A DNA stretch of 64,000 nt from Erwinia sp. SLM-02 (GCF_037450285.1 NZ_JAQISN010000001.1:372001-436000), one strand, 5' to 3'. Shown: positions 43,509 through 53,642, counted from the stretch's first letter. Notes: generated from the sequence alone by a model not told the origin. Made by a program: numbers and translations.

Positions 43509-44101
43509 CGGGTGTAGGAATCGTCCGACACTGCATTATTGGAATGCAGGTGATCAACCGATGACGGCGTATGATCCAGCGTGTTAATCGATGAATCATT
43601 CTCCGCCGCATGGACCGTCAGCAGCTTGCGAACCAGCTGCTGAGATGCCTGAGTACGCATTTCACTAATGATAATCTGCTGTTCTGAATCTTTTGCCAGT
43701 GCGGCCAGCGGGTTATCAAAGAATGAACGATAAACGGTTGTGCTGATCGGGTAGATACCTTTATTCGGTACCAGTACCTGAGCGCTCACGACCATCATCA
43801 TCGAGTATTCAGCGGTTTTACCGTCCTGGAAGATAGACGCGGTATCACGAGTGATGCGTTCACCCTGAAGTCGCAGCGACGGCACTTCGGTATTATTGTC
43901 CGTGCTATCCAGGATCTTAACATCATTCAGACGCAGCTGTTCGCGCACCGAACGTGCCAGCGGACCGTAAGGATCTGACGTATCCAGCACCAGCGTTTTC
44001 ATTTCCGCCGGAACCGATGTGGTACCGCGGAGATGGTAGCCACAGCCAGCGGTGATTAACACCGCCAGGCCAACAAGCAGAGAGACTATCGGATGTCGCA
44101 C
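43505..44101 (-). CDS. lptE: LptE, LPS-assembly lipoprotein
   Basis: Outer membrane lipoprotein that plugs LptD and helps insert LPS. The start is taken at GTG 44101, four bases after AGGAGG, giving 198 aa; an ATG at 44116 overlapping the leuS stop is also open but puts the ribosome site inside the frame. Lipobox LITAGC at about residue 20, then GYHLRGTTSVPAEMKTLVLD and SFFDNPLAALAKDSEQQ, as in E. coli. The C-terminal 25 residues are poorly conserved. Confidence 0.93.
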   Translation of the reverse strand: MRHPIVSLLVGLAVLITAGCGYHLRGTTSVPAEMKTLVLDTSDPYGPLARSVREQLRLNDVKILDSTDNNTEVPSLRLQGERITRDTASIFQDGKTAEYSMMMVVSAQVLVPNKGIYPISTTVYRSFFDNPLAALAKDSEQQIIISEMRTQASQQLVRKLLTVHAAENDSSINTLDHTPSSVDHLHSNNAVSDDSYTR

Positions 44102-44115
44102 AATTCCTCCTGACA

Positions 44116-46698
44116 TCAACCCACAACCAGGTTAAGCAGTTTACCCGGGACGTAAATAACTTTACGAATGGTAACGCCGTCGAGATATTTCGCCACCAGA
44201 TGTTCCTGTGCCGCACGCGCCTGCACCTGCTCCTGGGTTGCGTCGGCGGCAACGGTAATTTTACCGCGAACCTTGCCGTTGACCTGCACAACCACCAGCA
44301 GCGAGTCTTCAACCATCGCTGACTCATCAGCCTGTGGCCACGGGGCATTGTCCACTTCGCCTTCACCGCCCAGCGCCTGCCACAGTTCGAAGCTGGCGTG
44401 CGGGGTAAACGGATACAGCATACGAACAACGGCCTGCAGCGCTTCCTGCATCAGTGCGCGGTCCTGTGCCGTTTCCTGCGGGGCGCGAGCCAGCTTGTTC
44501 ATCAGCTCCATAATTGCGGCAATCGCGGTGTTAAAGGTCTGACGACGACCGATATCATCGCTGACTTTGCTGATGGTTTTATGCAGATCGCGACGCAGCG
44601 ATTTCTGATCGTCGTTCAGTGAGTCGATATCCAGCGCTTCGGTGGCGCCTTTTTCACTGTGTTCGAAGGCCAGTTTCCAGACGCGCTTCAGGAAGCGGTT
44701 CGCCCCTTCAACGCCGGATTCCTGCCATTCCAGAGTCATATCCGCCGGAGAAGCAAACATCATAAACAGACGAACGGTATCCGCACCGTAGCGCTCAACC
44801 ATCACCTGCGGGTCGATGCCGTTGTTTTTCGACTTCGACATCTTGCTCATGCCCGCGTAAATCAGTTCGCGGCCTGCGGCATCCGATGCTTTGGTAATAC
44901 GACCTTTTTCGTCGCGCTCAACGGTCACATCGACCGGAGAAACCCAGTTACGCTCGCCGTTGTTGCCGGTGTAGTAGAAGGCATCGGCCAGCACCATACC
45001 CTGGCACAGCAGGCGTTTGGCCGGCTCGTCGGACGTCACCAGACCCGCATCGCGCAGCAGCTTGTGGAAGAAGCGGAAATAAAGCAGGTGCATGATAGCG
45101 TGCTCAATCCCCCCAACGTACTGATCGACCGGCAGCCAGTAGTTGGCAGCGGCCGGGTCCAGCATGCCTTTATCATAGTCCGGGCAGGTGTAGCGTGCGT
45201 AATACCAGGACGATTCCATAAAGGTGTCGAACGTGTCGGTTTCACGCAGCGCAGGCTGGCCGTTAACCGTAGTTTTGGCCCACTCAGGGTCCGCTTTAAT
45301 TGGGCTGGTAATGCCATCCATCACCACGTCTTCCGGCAGGATAACCGGCAGCTGATCTTCCGGAGTTGGCATTACGGTGCCGTCTTCCAGCGTCACCATT
45401 GGAATTGGTGCACCCCAGTAACGCTGACGGGAGACGCCCCAGTCTCGCAGACGGTAGTTCACTTTACGCTCGCCGACGCCTTTCTCAGCCAGCTTGTTGG
45501 CAATGGCGTTAAAACCGTCTTCAAACGACAGACCGTCAAATTCGCCGGAGTTAAACAGCGTGCCTTTTTCGGTCATTGCCGCCGCGCTCAGGTCCGGCGC
45601 TGTGCCGTCTGCAGCCAGAATGACCGGCTTCACGGTCAGGCCGTATTTGGTAGCAAATTCCCAGTCGCGCTGGTCGTGGCCGGGGACCGCCATCACCGCA
45701 CCGGTGCCGTATTCCATCAGCACAAAGTTTGCCACCCATACCGGAACCTGCTCGCCGGTCAGTGGATGCACCGCAAAGCGGCCGGTGGCCATGCCTTTTT
45801 TCTCCATGGTGGCCATATCCGCTTCGGCAACCTTGGTATTACGGCATTCAGCAATAAAGTCAGCCAGCGCCGGGTTAGTGGCCGCTGCTGCAGCCGCCAG
45901 CGGATGGCCCGCGGCCACGGCCAGGTAGGTCACACCCATGAAGGTATCAGGACGCGTGGTGTAAACGCTGAGTTTCTCTTCGCTGTCCGCAACGTTAAAC
46001 TCGATTTCCACCCCTTCAGAGCGGCCAATCCAGTTACGCTGCATGGTTTTAACCTGCTCAGGCCAGCTTTCCAGCGTGTCGAGGTCGTTCAGCAGTTCGT
46101 CAGCGTAGGCGGTGATTTTCACAAACCACTGCGGGATCTCTTTACGCTCAACTTTGGTGTCGCAGCGCCAGCAGCAGCCATCAATCACCTGCTCGTTGGC
46201 CAGCACCGTCATATCGTTCGGGCACCAGTTCACTGCCGAGGTCTTTTTATAGACCAGACCTTTTTCGTACAGCTTGGTGAAGAACCACTGTTCCCAGCGG
46301 TAGTACTCAGGCTGGCAGGTTGCCAGTTCACGGCTCCAGTCGTAGCCAAAGCCCAGCAGCTTCAGCTGGTTCTTCATGTAATCGATGTTGGAGTAGGTCC
46401 ACGGAGCCGGGGCGGTATTGTTTTTTACCGCTGCGCCTTCCGCAGGCAGACCAAATGCATCCCAGCCGATCGGCTGCAGCACGTTTTTACCCAGCATGCG
46501 CTGGTAGCGAGAAATCACATCACCGATGGTGTAGTTTCGCACGTGGCCCATATGTAGGCGGCCAGAAGGATAGGGCAGCATTGAGAGGCAGTAATACTTC
46601 TCTTTACCTTCCTCTTCGGTCACTTTGAACGTTTGCTTCTCATCCCAGTGTTTCTGGACGTGGGATTCTATCTCTTCCGGGCGGTATTGCTCTTGCAT
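44116..46698 (-). CDS. leuS: LeuS, leucyl-tRNA synthetase
   Basis: Class I synthetase charging tRNA-Leu. From ATG 46698 (MQEQYRPEEIESHVQKHW) it has 860 aa, equal to E. coli; AAGGA lies 12 bases before it. An in-frame extension to 46815 is not conserved. HIGH motif seen as PYPSGRLHMGHVRN near 42, editing domain between 220 and 420, KMSKSKNNG near 619, and the C-terminal tRNA-binding domain. First gene of leuS-lptE-holA-nadD. Confidence 0.97.
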   Translation of the reverse strand: MQEQYRPEEIESHVQKHWDEKQTFKVTEEEGKEKYYCLSMLPYPSGRLHMGHVRNYTIGDVISRYQRMLGKNVLQPIGWDAFGLPAEGAAVKNNTAPAPWTYSNIDYMKNQLKLLGFGYDWSRELATCQPEYYRWEQWFFTKLYEKGLVYKKTSAVNWCPNDMTVLANEQVIDGCCWRCDTKVERKEIPQWFVKITAYADELLNDLDTLESWPEQVKTMQRNWIGRSEGVEIEFNVADSEEKLSVYTTRPDTFMGVTYLAVAAGHPLAAAAAATNPALADFIAECRNTKVAEADMATMEKKGMATGRFAVHPLTGEQVPVWVANFVLMEYGTGAVMAVPGHDQRDWEFATKYGLTVKPVILAADGTAPDLSAAAMTEKGTLFNSGEFDGLSFEDGFNAIANKLAEKGVGERKVNYRLRDWGVSRQRYWGAPIPMVTLEDGTVMPTPEDQLPVILPEDVVMDGITSPIKADPEWAKTTVNGQPALRETDTFDTFMESSWYYARYTCPDYDKGMLDPAAANYWLPVDQYVGGIEHAIMHLLYFRFFHKLLRDAGLVTSDEPAKRLLCQGMVLADAFYYTGNNGERNWVSPVDVTVERDEKGRITKASDAAGRELIYAGMSKMSKSKNNGIDPQVMVERYGADTVRLFMMFASPADMTLEWQESGVEGANRFLKRVWKLAFEHSEKGATEALDIDSLNDDQKSLRRDLHKTISKVSDDIGRRQTFNTAIAAIMELMNKLARAPQETAQDRALMQEALQAVVRMLYPFTPHASFELWQALGGEGEVDNAPWPQADESAMVEDSLLVVVQVNGKVRGKITVAADATQEQVQARAAQEHLVAKYLDGVTIRKVIYVPGKLLNLVVG

Positions 46699-46925
46699 GG
46701 CTGCCAGTGGTCCTTTTTGAATAGCGCTAAGCTTATTTCTGATTTCATTAAGATCCGCATAGCATAGCTGATCCCCCCCCAACGCAACAACAGTAAGCGA
46801 GCGGCGAGGCGGCATTTCTCTTTAAGCTGGAAGCGCTGCGGCAAATTTGTACAATGAAAAGCCGGATCCTTTGTACAGGAACTAGAATGATAGGGAAATG
46901 CTTTCGTTATCAATAAGGAGAGTCT

Positions 46926-47408
46926 ATGAACAAGGTTGCTCAGTACTATCGCGAGTTTATTTCATCCTTAACAAAGCGTCTGGAGCAGGGCGAGCGAGAC
47001 ATTGACGCCCTGGTAGACAGCGCGCGGCAGCGGATGAATAACCGTGGCGAACTGACCCGCAGCGAAATTGATGACGTGACGCGTGCGGTTCGCCGCGATC
47101 TGGAGGAGTTTGCCCGCAGCTACGCTGAAAACGAGCAGGAGCTTGGCGACAGCGTGTTTATGCGGGTGATCCGGCAGAGCCTGTGGAAAGAGCTGGCCGA
47201 TATTACCGATAAAAGCCAGCTTGAGTGGCGTGAGGTGTTCCAGGATTTGAATCACCACGGGGTTTATCAAAGTGGTGAAGTGGTCGGGCTGGGAAATCTG
47301 GTCTGTGAGAAATGCCATTTTACCCGCGCGATTTATACTCCCGAGGTGTTAACCCGCTGTTCGTCGTGTGGGCACGATCAGTTCCAGCGCCAGCCTTTTG
47401 AGCCATAA
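46926..47408 (+). CDS. ybeL: YbeL, zinc-ribbon DUF1451 protein
   Basis: A 160-aa protein equal in length to E. coli YbeL: helical N-terminal part (YREFISSLTKRLEQGERDIDALVDSARQ) and a C-terminal zinc ribbon with VCEKCHF and LTRCSSCGHDQF. Function not known. AAGGAGAGTCT precedes the ATG. Divergent from leuS and convergent with gltL, as in E. coli. Confidence 0.93.
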   Translation: MNKVAQYYREFISSLTKRLEQGERDIDALVDSARQRMNNRGELTRSEIDDVTRAVRRDLEEFARSYAENEQELGDSVFMRVIRQSLWKELADITDKSQLEWREVFQDLNHHGVYQSGEVVGLGNLVCEKCHFTRAIYTPEVLTRCSSCGHDQFQRQPFEP

Positions 47409-47432
47409 GCGCCGGCCTGAACGGGGACAGGG

Positions 47433-47471
47433 CGGTATCCGGATAAAGTTAAAAGCGTTTTCCGGATACCG
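47433..47471. terminator. Terminator between convergent ybeL and gltL
   Basis: CGGTATCCGGA and TCCGGATACCG form a perfect 11-pair stem with a 17-base loop, 25 bp after ybeL and 23 bp after gltL (read on the minus strand). TTGTTT follows on the plus strand. Confidence 0.75.
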
Positions 47472-47494
47472 TTGTTTACTGATGAGAAGCCAGC

Positions 47495-48220
<726 letters not shown>

Positions 48221-48898
48221 TTAAGCAGTCCTTTTTTTCTTTAAATAACTGACCAACAGCGAAGCACTGAGGCTGATAACGAAATAAACCGCTCCGGCAA
48301 ACAGCACCATTTCAATTTCCGTACCGTTATTAATACCGATGGTATCCGCGGTACGGAAGAAATCGGCCAGGCTCAGAACGTAAACCAGCGAGGTATCCTG
48401 GAACAGGACGATGCCCTGAGTCAGCAGCAGCGGCACCATGGCGCGAAACGCCTGAGGCAGAATGATCAACTGCATTGACTGCCATTTTGTCATCCCCAGC
48501 GCCAGTGCGGCGTTGCCCTGACCACGGGCAATGCTGAGGATACCGGCGCGGATAATTTCAGAGTAGTACGCGGCTTCAAACAGGGAGAAGGCCACCATCG
48601 CGGATATCAGACGGATGTCCGTTTTTGGCGACAGCCCCAGCACCTGCTGCAGGAAGCTCGGCACAACCAGATAGAACCACAGCAGCACCATTACCAGCGG
48701 CACTGAACGGAACAGGTTGACGTACAGACGGGCAAACCAGCTGACCACGGTAATAGACGACAGCCGCATCACCGCCAGCAGCGTGCCCCAGATGATGCCA
48801 AAAATCACCGCGGTCACGGTGATTTTTAGCGTAACAAGCATACCGTTCCACAGATACGGCAGGTTAGGAACAATGGTGCTCCAGTCAAATTCGTACAT
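48221..48898 (-). CDS. gltK: GltK, permease of glutamate/aspartate ABC importer
   Basis: A 225-aa polar amino acid permease with about five helices and the ATPase-docking EAA loop, ALALGMTKWQSMQLIILPQAFRAMVP, near 140. MYEFDWSTIVPNLPYL at the N-terminus matches E. coli GltK. Overlaps gltJ by one base at its start. Confidence 0.96.
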   Translation of the reverse strand: MYEFDWSTIVPNLPYLWNGMLVTLKITVTAVIFGIIWGTLLAVMRLSSITVVSWFARLYVNLFRSVPLVMVLLWFYLVVPSFLQQVLGLSPKTDIRLISAMVAFSLFEAAYYSEIIRAGILSIARGQGNAALALGMTKWQSMQLIILPQAFRAMVPLLLTQGIVLFQDTSLVYVLSLADFFRTADTIGINNGTEIEMVLFAGAVYFVISLSASLLVSYLKKKRTA

Positions 48899-49638
48899 TA
48901 TTTTCCTCCCGTGTTGCCGGGCAGGCGCACTTTACGTTCAACCAGACTCATCAGCAGCATAATGACCGCATTAATCGCGATGTAGGCCAGGGTGATCGCC
49001 GTAAAGGATTCGTAGGCGTGCGCGGAGTAATCCAGTAGCTTGCCTGCCTGCGCCGCCATGTCTACCAGTCCGATGGTTGATGCGATCGCCGAGTTTTTCA
49101 CCAGGTTCAACATCTCAGAGGTCATTGGCGGCACGATGACGCGATAGGCATTAGGCAGCAGGACGTAACGGTAGGTTTGCGGCAGCGTCAGCCCCATGGC
49201 GAGGCCGGCGTTTTTCTGCCCTGACGGCAAGGACTGAATGGCGGCGCGAACCTGCTCGCAGACGCGCGCGGCGGTAAACAGCCCCAGGCAGAGGACCGAA
49301 CAGGTGAAGAACTGAATATTGGGGTCCAGCTCCGACTTGAACCACATGCCGATGCTTTCGGGCAGCAGTTCCGGAATAACCAGATACCAGATAAAGAACT
49401 GAACGATCAGCGGTACGTTACGGAAAAGCTCAACGTAGCAGGTGCCCAGCATAGACAGCCAGCGGTTTGGCACGGTGCGCAGAATGCCAAACAGTGAACC
49501 CACCAGCAGGGCGATTATCCAGGCGCAGACTGAGACGGCGACGGTGACCTGGAAACCAGACCATAGCCAGCCAAGGTAGGTGGTATTACCGAACGGGGCC
49601 TGTTGCAGGAAGATTCCCCAGTTCCAATCAATAGACAT
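48898..49638 (-). CDS. gltJ: GltJ, permease of glutamate/aspartate ABC importer
   Basis: A 246-aa permease from ATG 49638 (MSIDWNWGIFLQQAPFGNTTYL), equal in length to E. coli; the longer frame to 49761 runs into the gltI 3' region and is dropped. The EAA loop NAGLAMGLTLPQTYRYVLLPNAYRVIVP lies near 155. Preceded by a terminator and the SroC-like segment, so its level relative to gltI is lowered by that hairpin. Confidence 0.95.
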   Translation of the reverse strand: MSIDWNWGIFLQQAPFGNTTYLGWLWSGFQVTVAVSVCAWIIALLVGSLFGILRTVPNRWLSMLGTCYVELFRNVPLIVQFFIWYLVIPELLPESIGMWFKSELDPNIQFFTCSVLCLGLFTAARVCEQVRAAIQSLPSGQKNAGLAMGLTLPQTYRYVLLPNAYRVIVPPMTSEMLNLVKNSAIASTIGLVDMAAQAGKLLDYSAHAYESFTAITLAYIAINAVIMLLMSLVERKVRLPGNTGGK

Positions 49639-49651
49639 AAACGACTCCGGT

Positions 49652-49832
49652 AAAAAAAGGGTAGCGACTGCTACCCTGAAGATTGATGAGAGGCCCTGAT
49701 GTATGCGACGGGGAACGACCGTTTTATACCTTAACCAGGCCGCGTGGCTTAACTGCCACATCGGGCTGGCCGTGTCTGTCCGGGCCTGTGTTCAACAATC
49801 GTAGGGCAGCAGGCTGCCCTTTATTTTCGTTA
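49652..49832 (-). ncRNA. sroC: SroC-like 3'-UTR small RNA of gltI
   Basis: The 194 bp between gltI and gltJ match the place of SroC in E. coli and Salmonella, an RNA cut from the gltI message that sponges GcvB. On the minus strand the segment ends in GGGTAGC-AGTC-GCTACCC followed by TTTTTTTA (49652-49676), a clear terminator. A second stem, GGGCAGC-CT-GCTGCCC, lies just after the gltI stop. The 5' end is not defined; it is given as the end of gltI. Identity rests on position and structure, not on an alignment. Confidence 0.6.
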
Positions 49833-50756
49833 TTAATTCATTGCCTTGTCGTTAGGAGACTTGAACAGCGCTTTCATGTCGTCTGACAAATCGAAGTCCA
49901 TGGTCATGTTTTTTGGTGGGATTGGCTGCTTAAACCATTTATCGAACCATTTCGCCGCTTCGCCGGAAGTCTGCGCCTGCGCGATGGTGTCATCCATCAG
50001 CTTCTTAAATTCGCCATCACCCTTGCGCAGCATGCAGCCGTAGGCTTCGTGTGACTGCGGTGTACCGAGAATTTCCCAGTTAGACGGTTTCTTGGCTTTC
50101 GCACGTTCACCGGCCAGCAGAGCATCATCCATCATAAAGGCCACGGCACGCCCGCTTTCCAGCGTACGGAATGAGTCGCCGTGATCTTTGGCGCTGATGA
50201 TGCGCATTTCCATTTTCTTCTCGTCATTCAGCTTGTTCAGCAGAATTTCAGAAGTGGTGCCGGAGGTGACTACGACGCTTTTCCCTTTCAGATCGGCGAA
50301 GTCTTTAATCGGGCCACCTTTTTTTACCAGCAGGCGGGTACCGACAACGAAGATGCTGTCAGAGAAGGCGGCCTGTTTCTGACGTTCCAGGTTATTGGTG
50401 GTTGAACCGCATTCGAAGTCATAGGTGCCGTTTTGCAGCAGCGGGATGCGGTTCTGAGAGGTGATTGGCAGCAGCTTAACCTGCAGGTCAGGCTTGTTGA
50501 GTTTCTTTTTGACCGCTTCAACGATGGCGTCGGAATACGCCTGAGAATAACCCACCACTTTTTGCTGATTATCGTAGTAGGAGAACGGGACGGATGATTC
50601 ACGGTGGCCCACGACGATCACGCCGTTTTTAGCGATTTTTTCCAGGGTCTGAGTTTGTGCATCTGCTGCCTGCGGTGCCGCAGCTTCTTCAGCCTGGGCA
50701 ATACCGGAGGCGAAACCCGCCAGTGCAAGGCAAAGCCCCAGTTTCCGTAATTTCAT
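49833..50756 (-). CDS. gltI: GltI, glutamate/aspartate-binding protein
   Basis: Periplasmic binding protein of the importer. The 307-aa precursor has a signal peptide (MKLRKLGLCLALAGFASGIAQA) and the solute-binding fold: GVIVVGHRESSVPFSYYDNQQKVVGYSQAY near 45, FECGSTTNNLERQKQAAFSDSIFVVGTRLLV near 115 and AVAFMMDDALLAGE near 205. AAAGGAGTTGGAAC precedes the ATG. Abundant product; the terminator behind it sets it above the permease genes. Confidence 0.96.
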   Translation of the reverse strand: MKLRKLGLCLALAGFASGIAQAEEAAAPQAADAQTQTLEKIAKNGVIVVGHRESSVPFSYYDNQQKVVGYSQAYSDAIVEAVKKKLNKPDLQVKLLPITSQNRIPLLQNGTYDFECGSTTNNLERQKQAAFSDSIFVVGTRLLVKKGGPIKDFADLKGKSVVVTSGTTSEILLNKLNDEKKMEMRIISAKDHGDSFRTLESGRAVAFMMDDALLAGERAKAKKPSNWEILGTPQSHEAYGCMLRKGDGEFKKLMDDTIAQAQTSGEAAKWFDKWFKQPIPPKNMTMDFDLSDDMKALFKSPNDKAMN

Positions 50757-51174
50757 GTTCCAACTCCTTTGCTGTTGTGGCGTTAATTACACTACGCCTG
50801 CGTGATGTTGTGTGTATTTCCAGCTGTTTATCTGTTTTTTGTACAGCGGTTAACGTGGTCTTTCTCAAATAACATAGCCGAATGTTAACGGCAGGATACG
50901 AAAAAGTTTTCTTTTTGCGAGTCATGCCGCACCAATATGACGCTGAATATCTCCACTCGCCCCGTAAAGGTGCGCGAGGTGCGCCATTATGGTGCATTCG
51001 GTGTTTCATCATGACTTCACTGAGGGCGACGCACGTTTTCACGGAAATATTTTGCAATCATCGTGCCAACGGCGGCTTTTTAACAAAACTGCAGCATAAA
51101 CGGCGAACCGCGTGAAGGACGCAGGGGCAGGGGGTAGGGAGCAGGGCAAAGAAAGAGAGCGGCCTGAATCAGGC
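50757..51174. promoter_or_regulatory. gltI control region with two NtrC-like sites
   Basis: The gap upstream of gltI (minus strand) carries TGCACCATAATGGCGCA at 50980-50996, matching the NtrC consensus TGCACTAAAATGGTGCA at 14 of 17, and a weaker dyad, read on the plus strand as CGCACCAATATGACGCT, at 50928-50944. Their centres are 52 bp apart, five helical turns. No good -24/-12 sigma-54 promoter is seen; GG-CTATGTTATT-TG around 50863-50878 is a poor match. Nothing else is coded here. Confidence 0.6.
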
Positions 51175-51206
51175 AAAAAAAAGGAGCCAGCGCACAGGCT
51201 GGCTCC
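51175..51206 (-). terminator. Terminator of the ybeZ-ybeY-ybeX-lnt unit
   Basis: GGAGCCAGC and GCTGGCTCC pair around GCACAG and, on the minus strand, are followed by eight T residues. It starts 8 bp after the lnt stop. Confidence 0.95.
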
Positions 51207-51214
51207 GGACTGGG

Positions 51215-52756
51215 TTAACGCACCGATCGGCGAGCACGCAAGCAGCACACGCCACCCACCGCGGCGAAGAGCAGCGAGATAAACCACACGCCCCAGTTAC
51301 CAATACGCGCGTAAGGCGTCAGGCCGGAAGTCGGCGTGACGTTGGCAGACAGCACCTCAGCGGTAAATTGAGGAATCATCTGGCTGATATTCCCTTTGGC
51401 ATCAACGATGGCCGTTACGCCATTATTGGTGCTGCGCAGCAGCGGGCGACCGAGTTCCAGCGCACGCATCTGCGCCATTTGCAGATGCTGCCATGGGCCA
51501 ATGGAATGGCCAAACCAGGCATCGTTAGAGATAGTTAGCAGGAAGTTAGTATCCGGCCGGAAATTATCCCGCACCTGCTGGCCCAGTACGATCTCGTAGC
51601 AAATCGCGGCCGTCAGATTAAAGCCCGCCACTTTGAGCTGCGGCTGAACGTAACTGCCACGGCTGAAAGAGGACATCGGCAGGTCGAAGAACGGAGCCAG
51701 CGGGCGAAGCAGCGATTCCAGCGGGACGAACTCACCGAACGGCACCAGATGGTTCTTCTGGTAGCGGTTGCCGCTGAAGTAGTTGTAAGGCTCCGGTCCG
51801 CCCAGCACGATAATCGAGTTGTAGTCGTGGTAGCGATTATTTTCCAGCCGAGAGTCAACAATGCCGGTAATCAGGCTGCTGCCCCCGCTGCGAAGCTGCT
51901 CGTCAACCTCTTTCAGGAACGGCTGCTGGCGCGTTTCCAGATCGGGAATGGCCGACTCAGGCCAGATAATAATCGGCGCTTTACCAACGTAGGGGCGGCT
52001 GAGCGCGGTGTAGGTTTTTAGCGTATTAACCAGCTGGTTAGGATCCCACTTCATCGATTGCTCGATATTACCCTGCACCAGCGCAACATCGACAGCGCGC
52101 TCCGGTAAGGGCTGGAACCAGTTGATCAGGCGCAGCGGCCACGGCAGTAAAAGCAGAGCCAGCGCGATAATGCCGGCACTCCAGCGGCGCTGATGGACGG
52201 CGAAGACCAGCAGGCCTGCAATTACCATCAGCAGGAAGGTGATGCCTTCCACGCCGACCAGCGGGGCCAGCCCTTTAAGGGGGCCGTTGATCTGGCTGTA
52301 GCCGAACTGGAGCCACGGGAAGCCGGTTAAGATCCAGCCGCGCAAAAACTCCGTTGCCTGCCACAGAACCGGTGCCACCAGCACCAGACGCAGCAGCGTG
52401 GCCTGACGGAACAGGCGATTCAGCAGGGTGGTGAACAGCATCGGGTACAGCGACAGATAGGCCGCCAGCAGAACCACGAGGAAGATATTGACCGGGCCGG
52501 GCATACCGCCAAAGGTGGCGATGCTGACGTAGACCCAGTTAATCCCGCTGCCAAACAGGCCGAATCCCCAGACGAAACCAATTGCACAGGCCTGGCGCGT
52601 GGTGCGGTTCAGCGTCAGTGCCTGCAGTCCGATTAAGGACACAAGGGCGGCTGGCCAGAAGTCGTATGGGGAGAAAGAAAGGGTGCCAGCGGCACCCGTT
52701 AACAGCGCCAGCAGCAGGCGAACCCGCTGGCGCTGGAAAATTGAAGCAATTGCCAT
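51215..52756 (-). CDS. lnt: Lnt, apolipoprotein N-acyltransferase
   Basis: Adds the third acyl chain to lipoproteins at the inner membrane. From ATG 52756 (MAIASIFQRQRVRLLLALLTG) it has 513 aa, against 512 in E. coli; the frame upstream to 52846 lies in ybeX. Six or so N-terminal helices, then a nitrilase-fold periplasmic domain with Glu in IIWPESAIPDLE, Lys in the YQKNHLVPFGEF region and Cys in TAAICYEIVLG. It begins 7 bp after ybeX. Confidence 0.95.
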   Translation of the reverse strand: MAIASIFQRQRVRLLLALLTGAAGTLSFSPYDFWPAALVSLIGLQALTLNRTTRQACAIGFVWGFGLFGSGINWVYVSIATFGGMPGPVNIFLVVLLAAYLSLYPMLFTTLLNRLFRQATLLRLVLVAPVLWQATEFLRGWILTGFPWLQFGYSQINGPLKGLAPLVGVEGITFLLMVIAGLLVFAVHQRRWSAGIIALALLLLPWPLRLINWFQPLPERAVDVALVQGNIEQSMKWDPNQLVNTLKTYTALSRPYVGKAPIIIWPESAIPDLETRQQPFLKEVDEQLRSGGSSLITGIVDSRLENNRYHDYNSIIVLGGPEPYNYFSGNRYQKNHLVPFGEFVPLESLLRPLAPFFDLPMSSFSRGSYVQPQLKVAGFNLTAAICYEIVLGQQVRDNFRPDTNFLLTISNDAWFGHSIGPWQHLQMAQMRALELGRPLLRSTNNGVTAIVDAKGNISQMIPQFTAEVLSANVTPTSGLTPYARIGNWGVWFISLLFAAVGGVCCLRARRSVR

Positions 52757-52763
52757 AAGGTCA

Positions 52764-53642
52764 TTACTCTTCCAGAGTGGGCTGTGGCGAGTTTTCCGGA
52801 ACCCTGACGTGGACCTGGATAATGCGGCGGCTGTCGGCCATCGCAACTTTAAACTGATAGCCGTCTATCTCGATGCTCTCTCCGCGTGCCGGGAGGTGGC
52901 CGAAGCCCTGCATCACCAGCCCACCAATGGTATCCACTTCTTCATCGCTAAAGTGGGTGCCGAAGACTTCATTAAAATCTTCAATCGGGGCCAGCGCGCG
53001 AACGGTATAGGTATGACGACTCAGCTGACGGATATCACGATCTTCTTCATCGTCATATTCATCCTCAATCTCACCGACAATCAGTTCGAGAATATCTTCG
53101 ATGGTCACCAGGCCGGAAACGCCGCCAAACTCGTCAATGACGATGGCCATATGGTAGCGCTGGGAGCGGAATTCTTTCAGCATGCGGTCAACACGCTTAC
53201 TTTCCGGCACCACAACGGCCTGGCGCAGGACTTTTTCAATACTGAACGGCTCGGACTCGCTGCTCATAAATGGCAGCAGATCCTTGGCCATCAGGATGCC
53301 TTCAACATGGTCCTTGTCTTCACTGATCACCGGGAAGCGCGAGTGGGCTGAGTCAATAATCACCGCCAGACACTCCTCAAGCGACATATTGCGCTTCAGG
53401 GTGACCATCTGGGAACGGGGGATCATAATGTCGCGTACACGCTGCTCGGCGATATCCATCACCCCCTCCAGCATGTCCCGGGTATCCGGATCGATCAGTT
53501 CGTTCTGCTCGGAATCGCGGATTAGCTCAAGCAGGTCATCACGGTTTTTAGGCTCACCGTGGAACAGCTGGTTGAGGATCAGGCTAAAAAATCCCTTTTT
53601 ACTACTGGGACTGTCGTTATTCTGTGAATGGTCATCGCTCAT
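52764..53642 (-). CDS. ybeX: YbeX (CorC), CBS-domain protein
   Basis: A 292-aa cytoplasmic protein equal in length to E. coli YbeX, with two CBS domains (RDIMIPRSQMVTLKRN near 70 and VVVPESKRVDRMLKEFRSQRYHMAIVIDEFGG near 145) and a C-terminal CorC/HlyC transporter-associated domain. Linked to magnesium/cobalt efflux in Salmonella and, more recently, to ribosome metabolism. Between ybeY (83 bp) and lnt (7 bp). Confidence 0.95.
   Translation of the reverse strand: MSDDHSQNNDSPSSKKGFFSLILNQLFHGEPKNRDDLLELIRDSEQNELIDPDTRDMLEGVMDIAEQRVRDIMIPRSQMVTLKRNMSLEECLAVIIDSAHSRFPVISEDKDHVEGILMAKDLLPFMSSESEPFSIEKVLRQAVVVPESKRVDRMLKEFRSQRYHMAIVIDEFGGVSGLVTIEDILELIVGEIEDEYDDEEDRDIRQLSRHTYTVRALAPIEDFNEVFGTHFSDEEVDTIGGLVMQGFGHLPARGESIEIDGYQFKVAMADSRRIIQVHVRVPENSPQPTLEE

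Noticed and set aside
44659..46557. 632-codon open frame on the plus strand opposite leuS
   Set aside because: Fully antisense to leuS, no ribosome site, composition typical of the complement of GC-rich third-position coding; leuS itself is beyond doubt.
50757..50980. Sigma-54 promoter for gltI
   Set aside because: Candidates either break the GG-N10-GC rule or overlap the distal NtrC-like site, so no promoter is claimed.
50689..51057. 122-codon minus-strand frame upstream of gltI
   Set aside because: Runs out of frame through the gltI start and its control region, with no motif.
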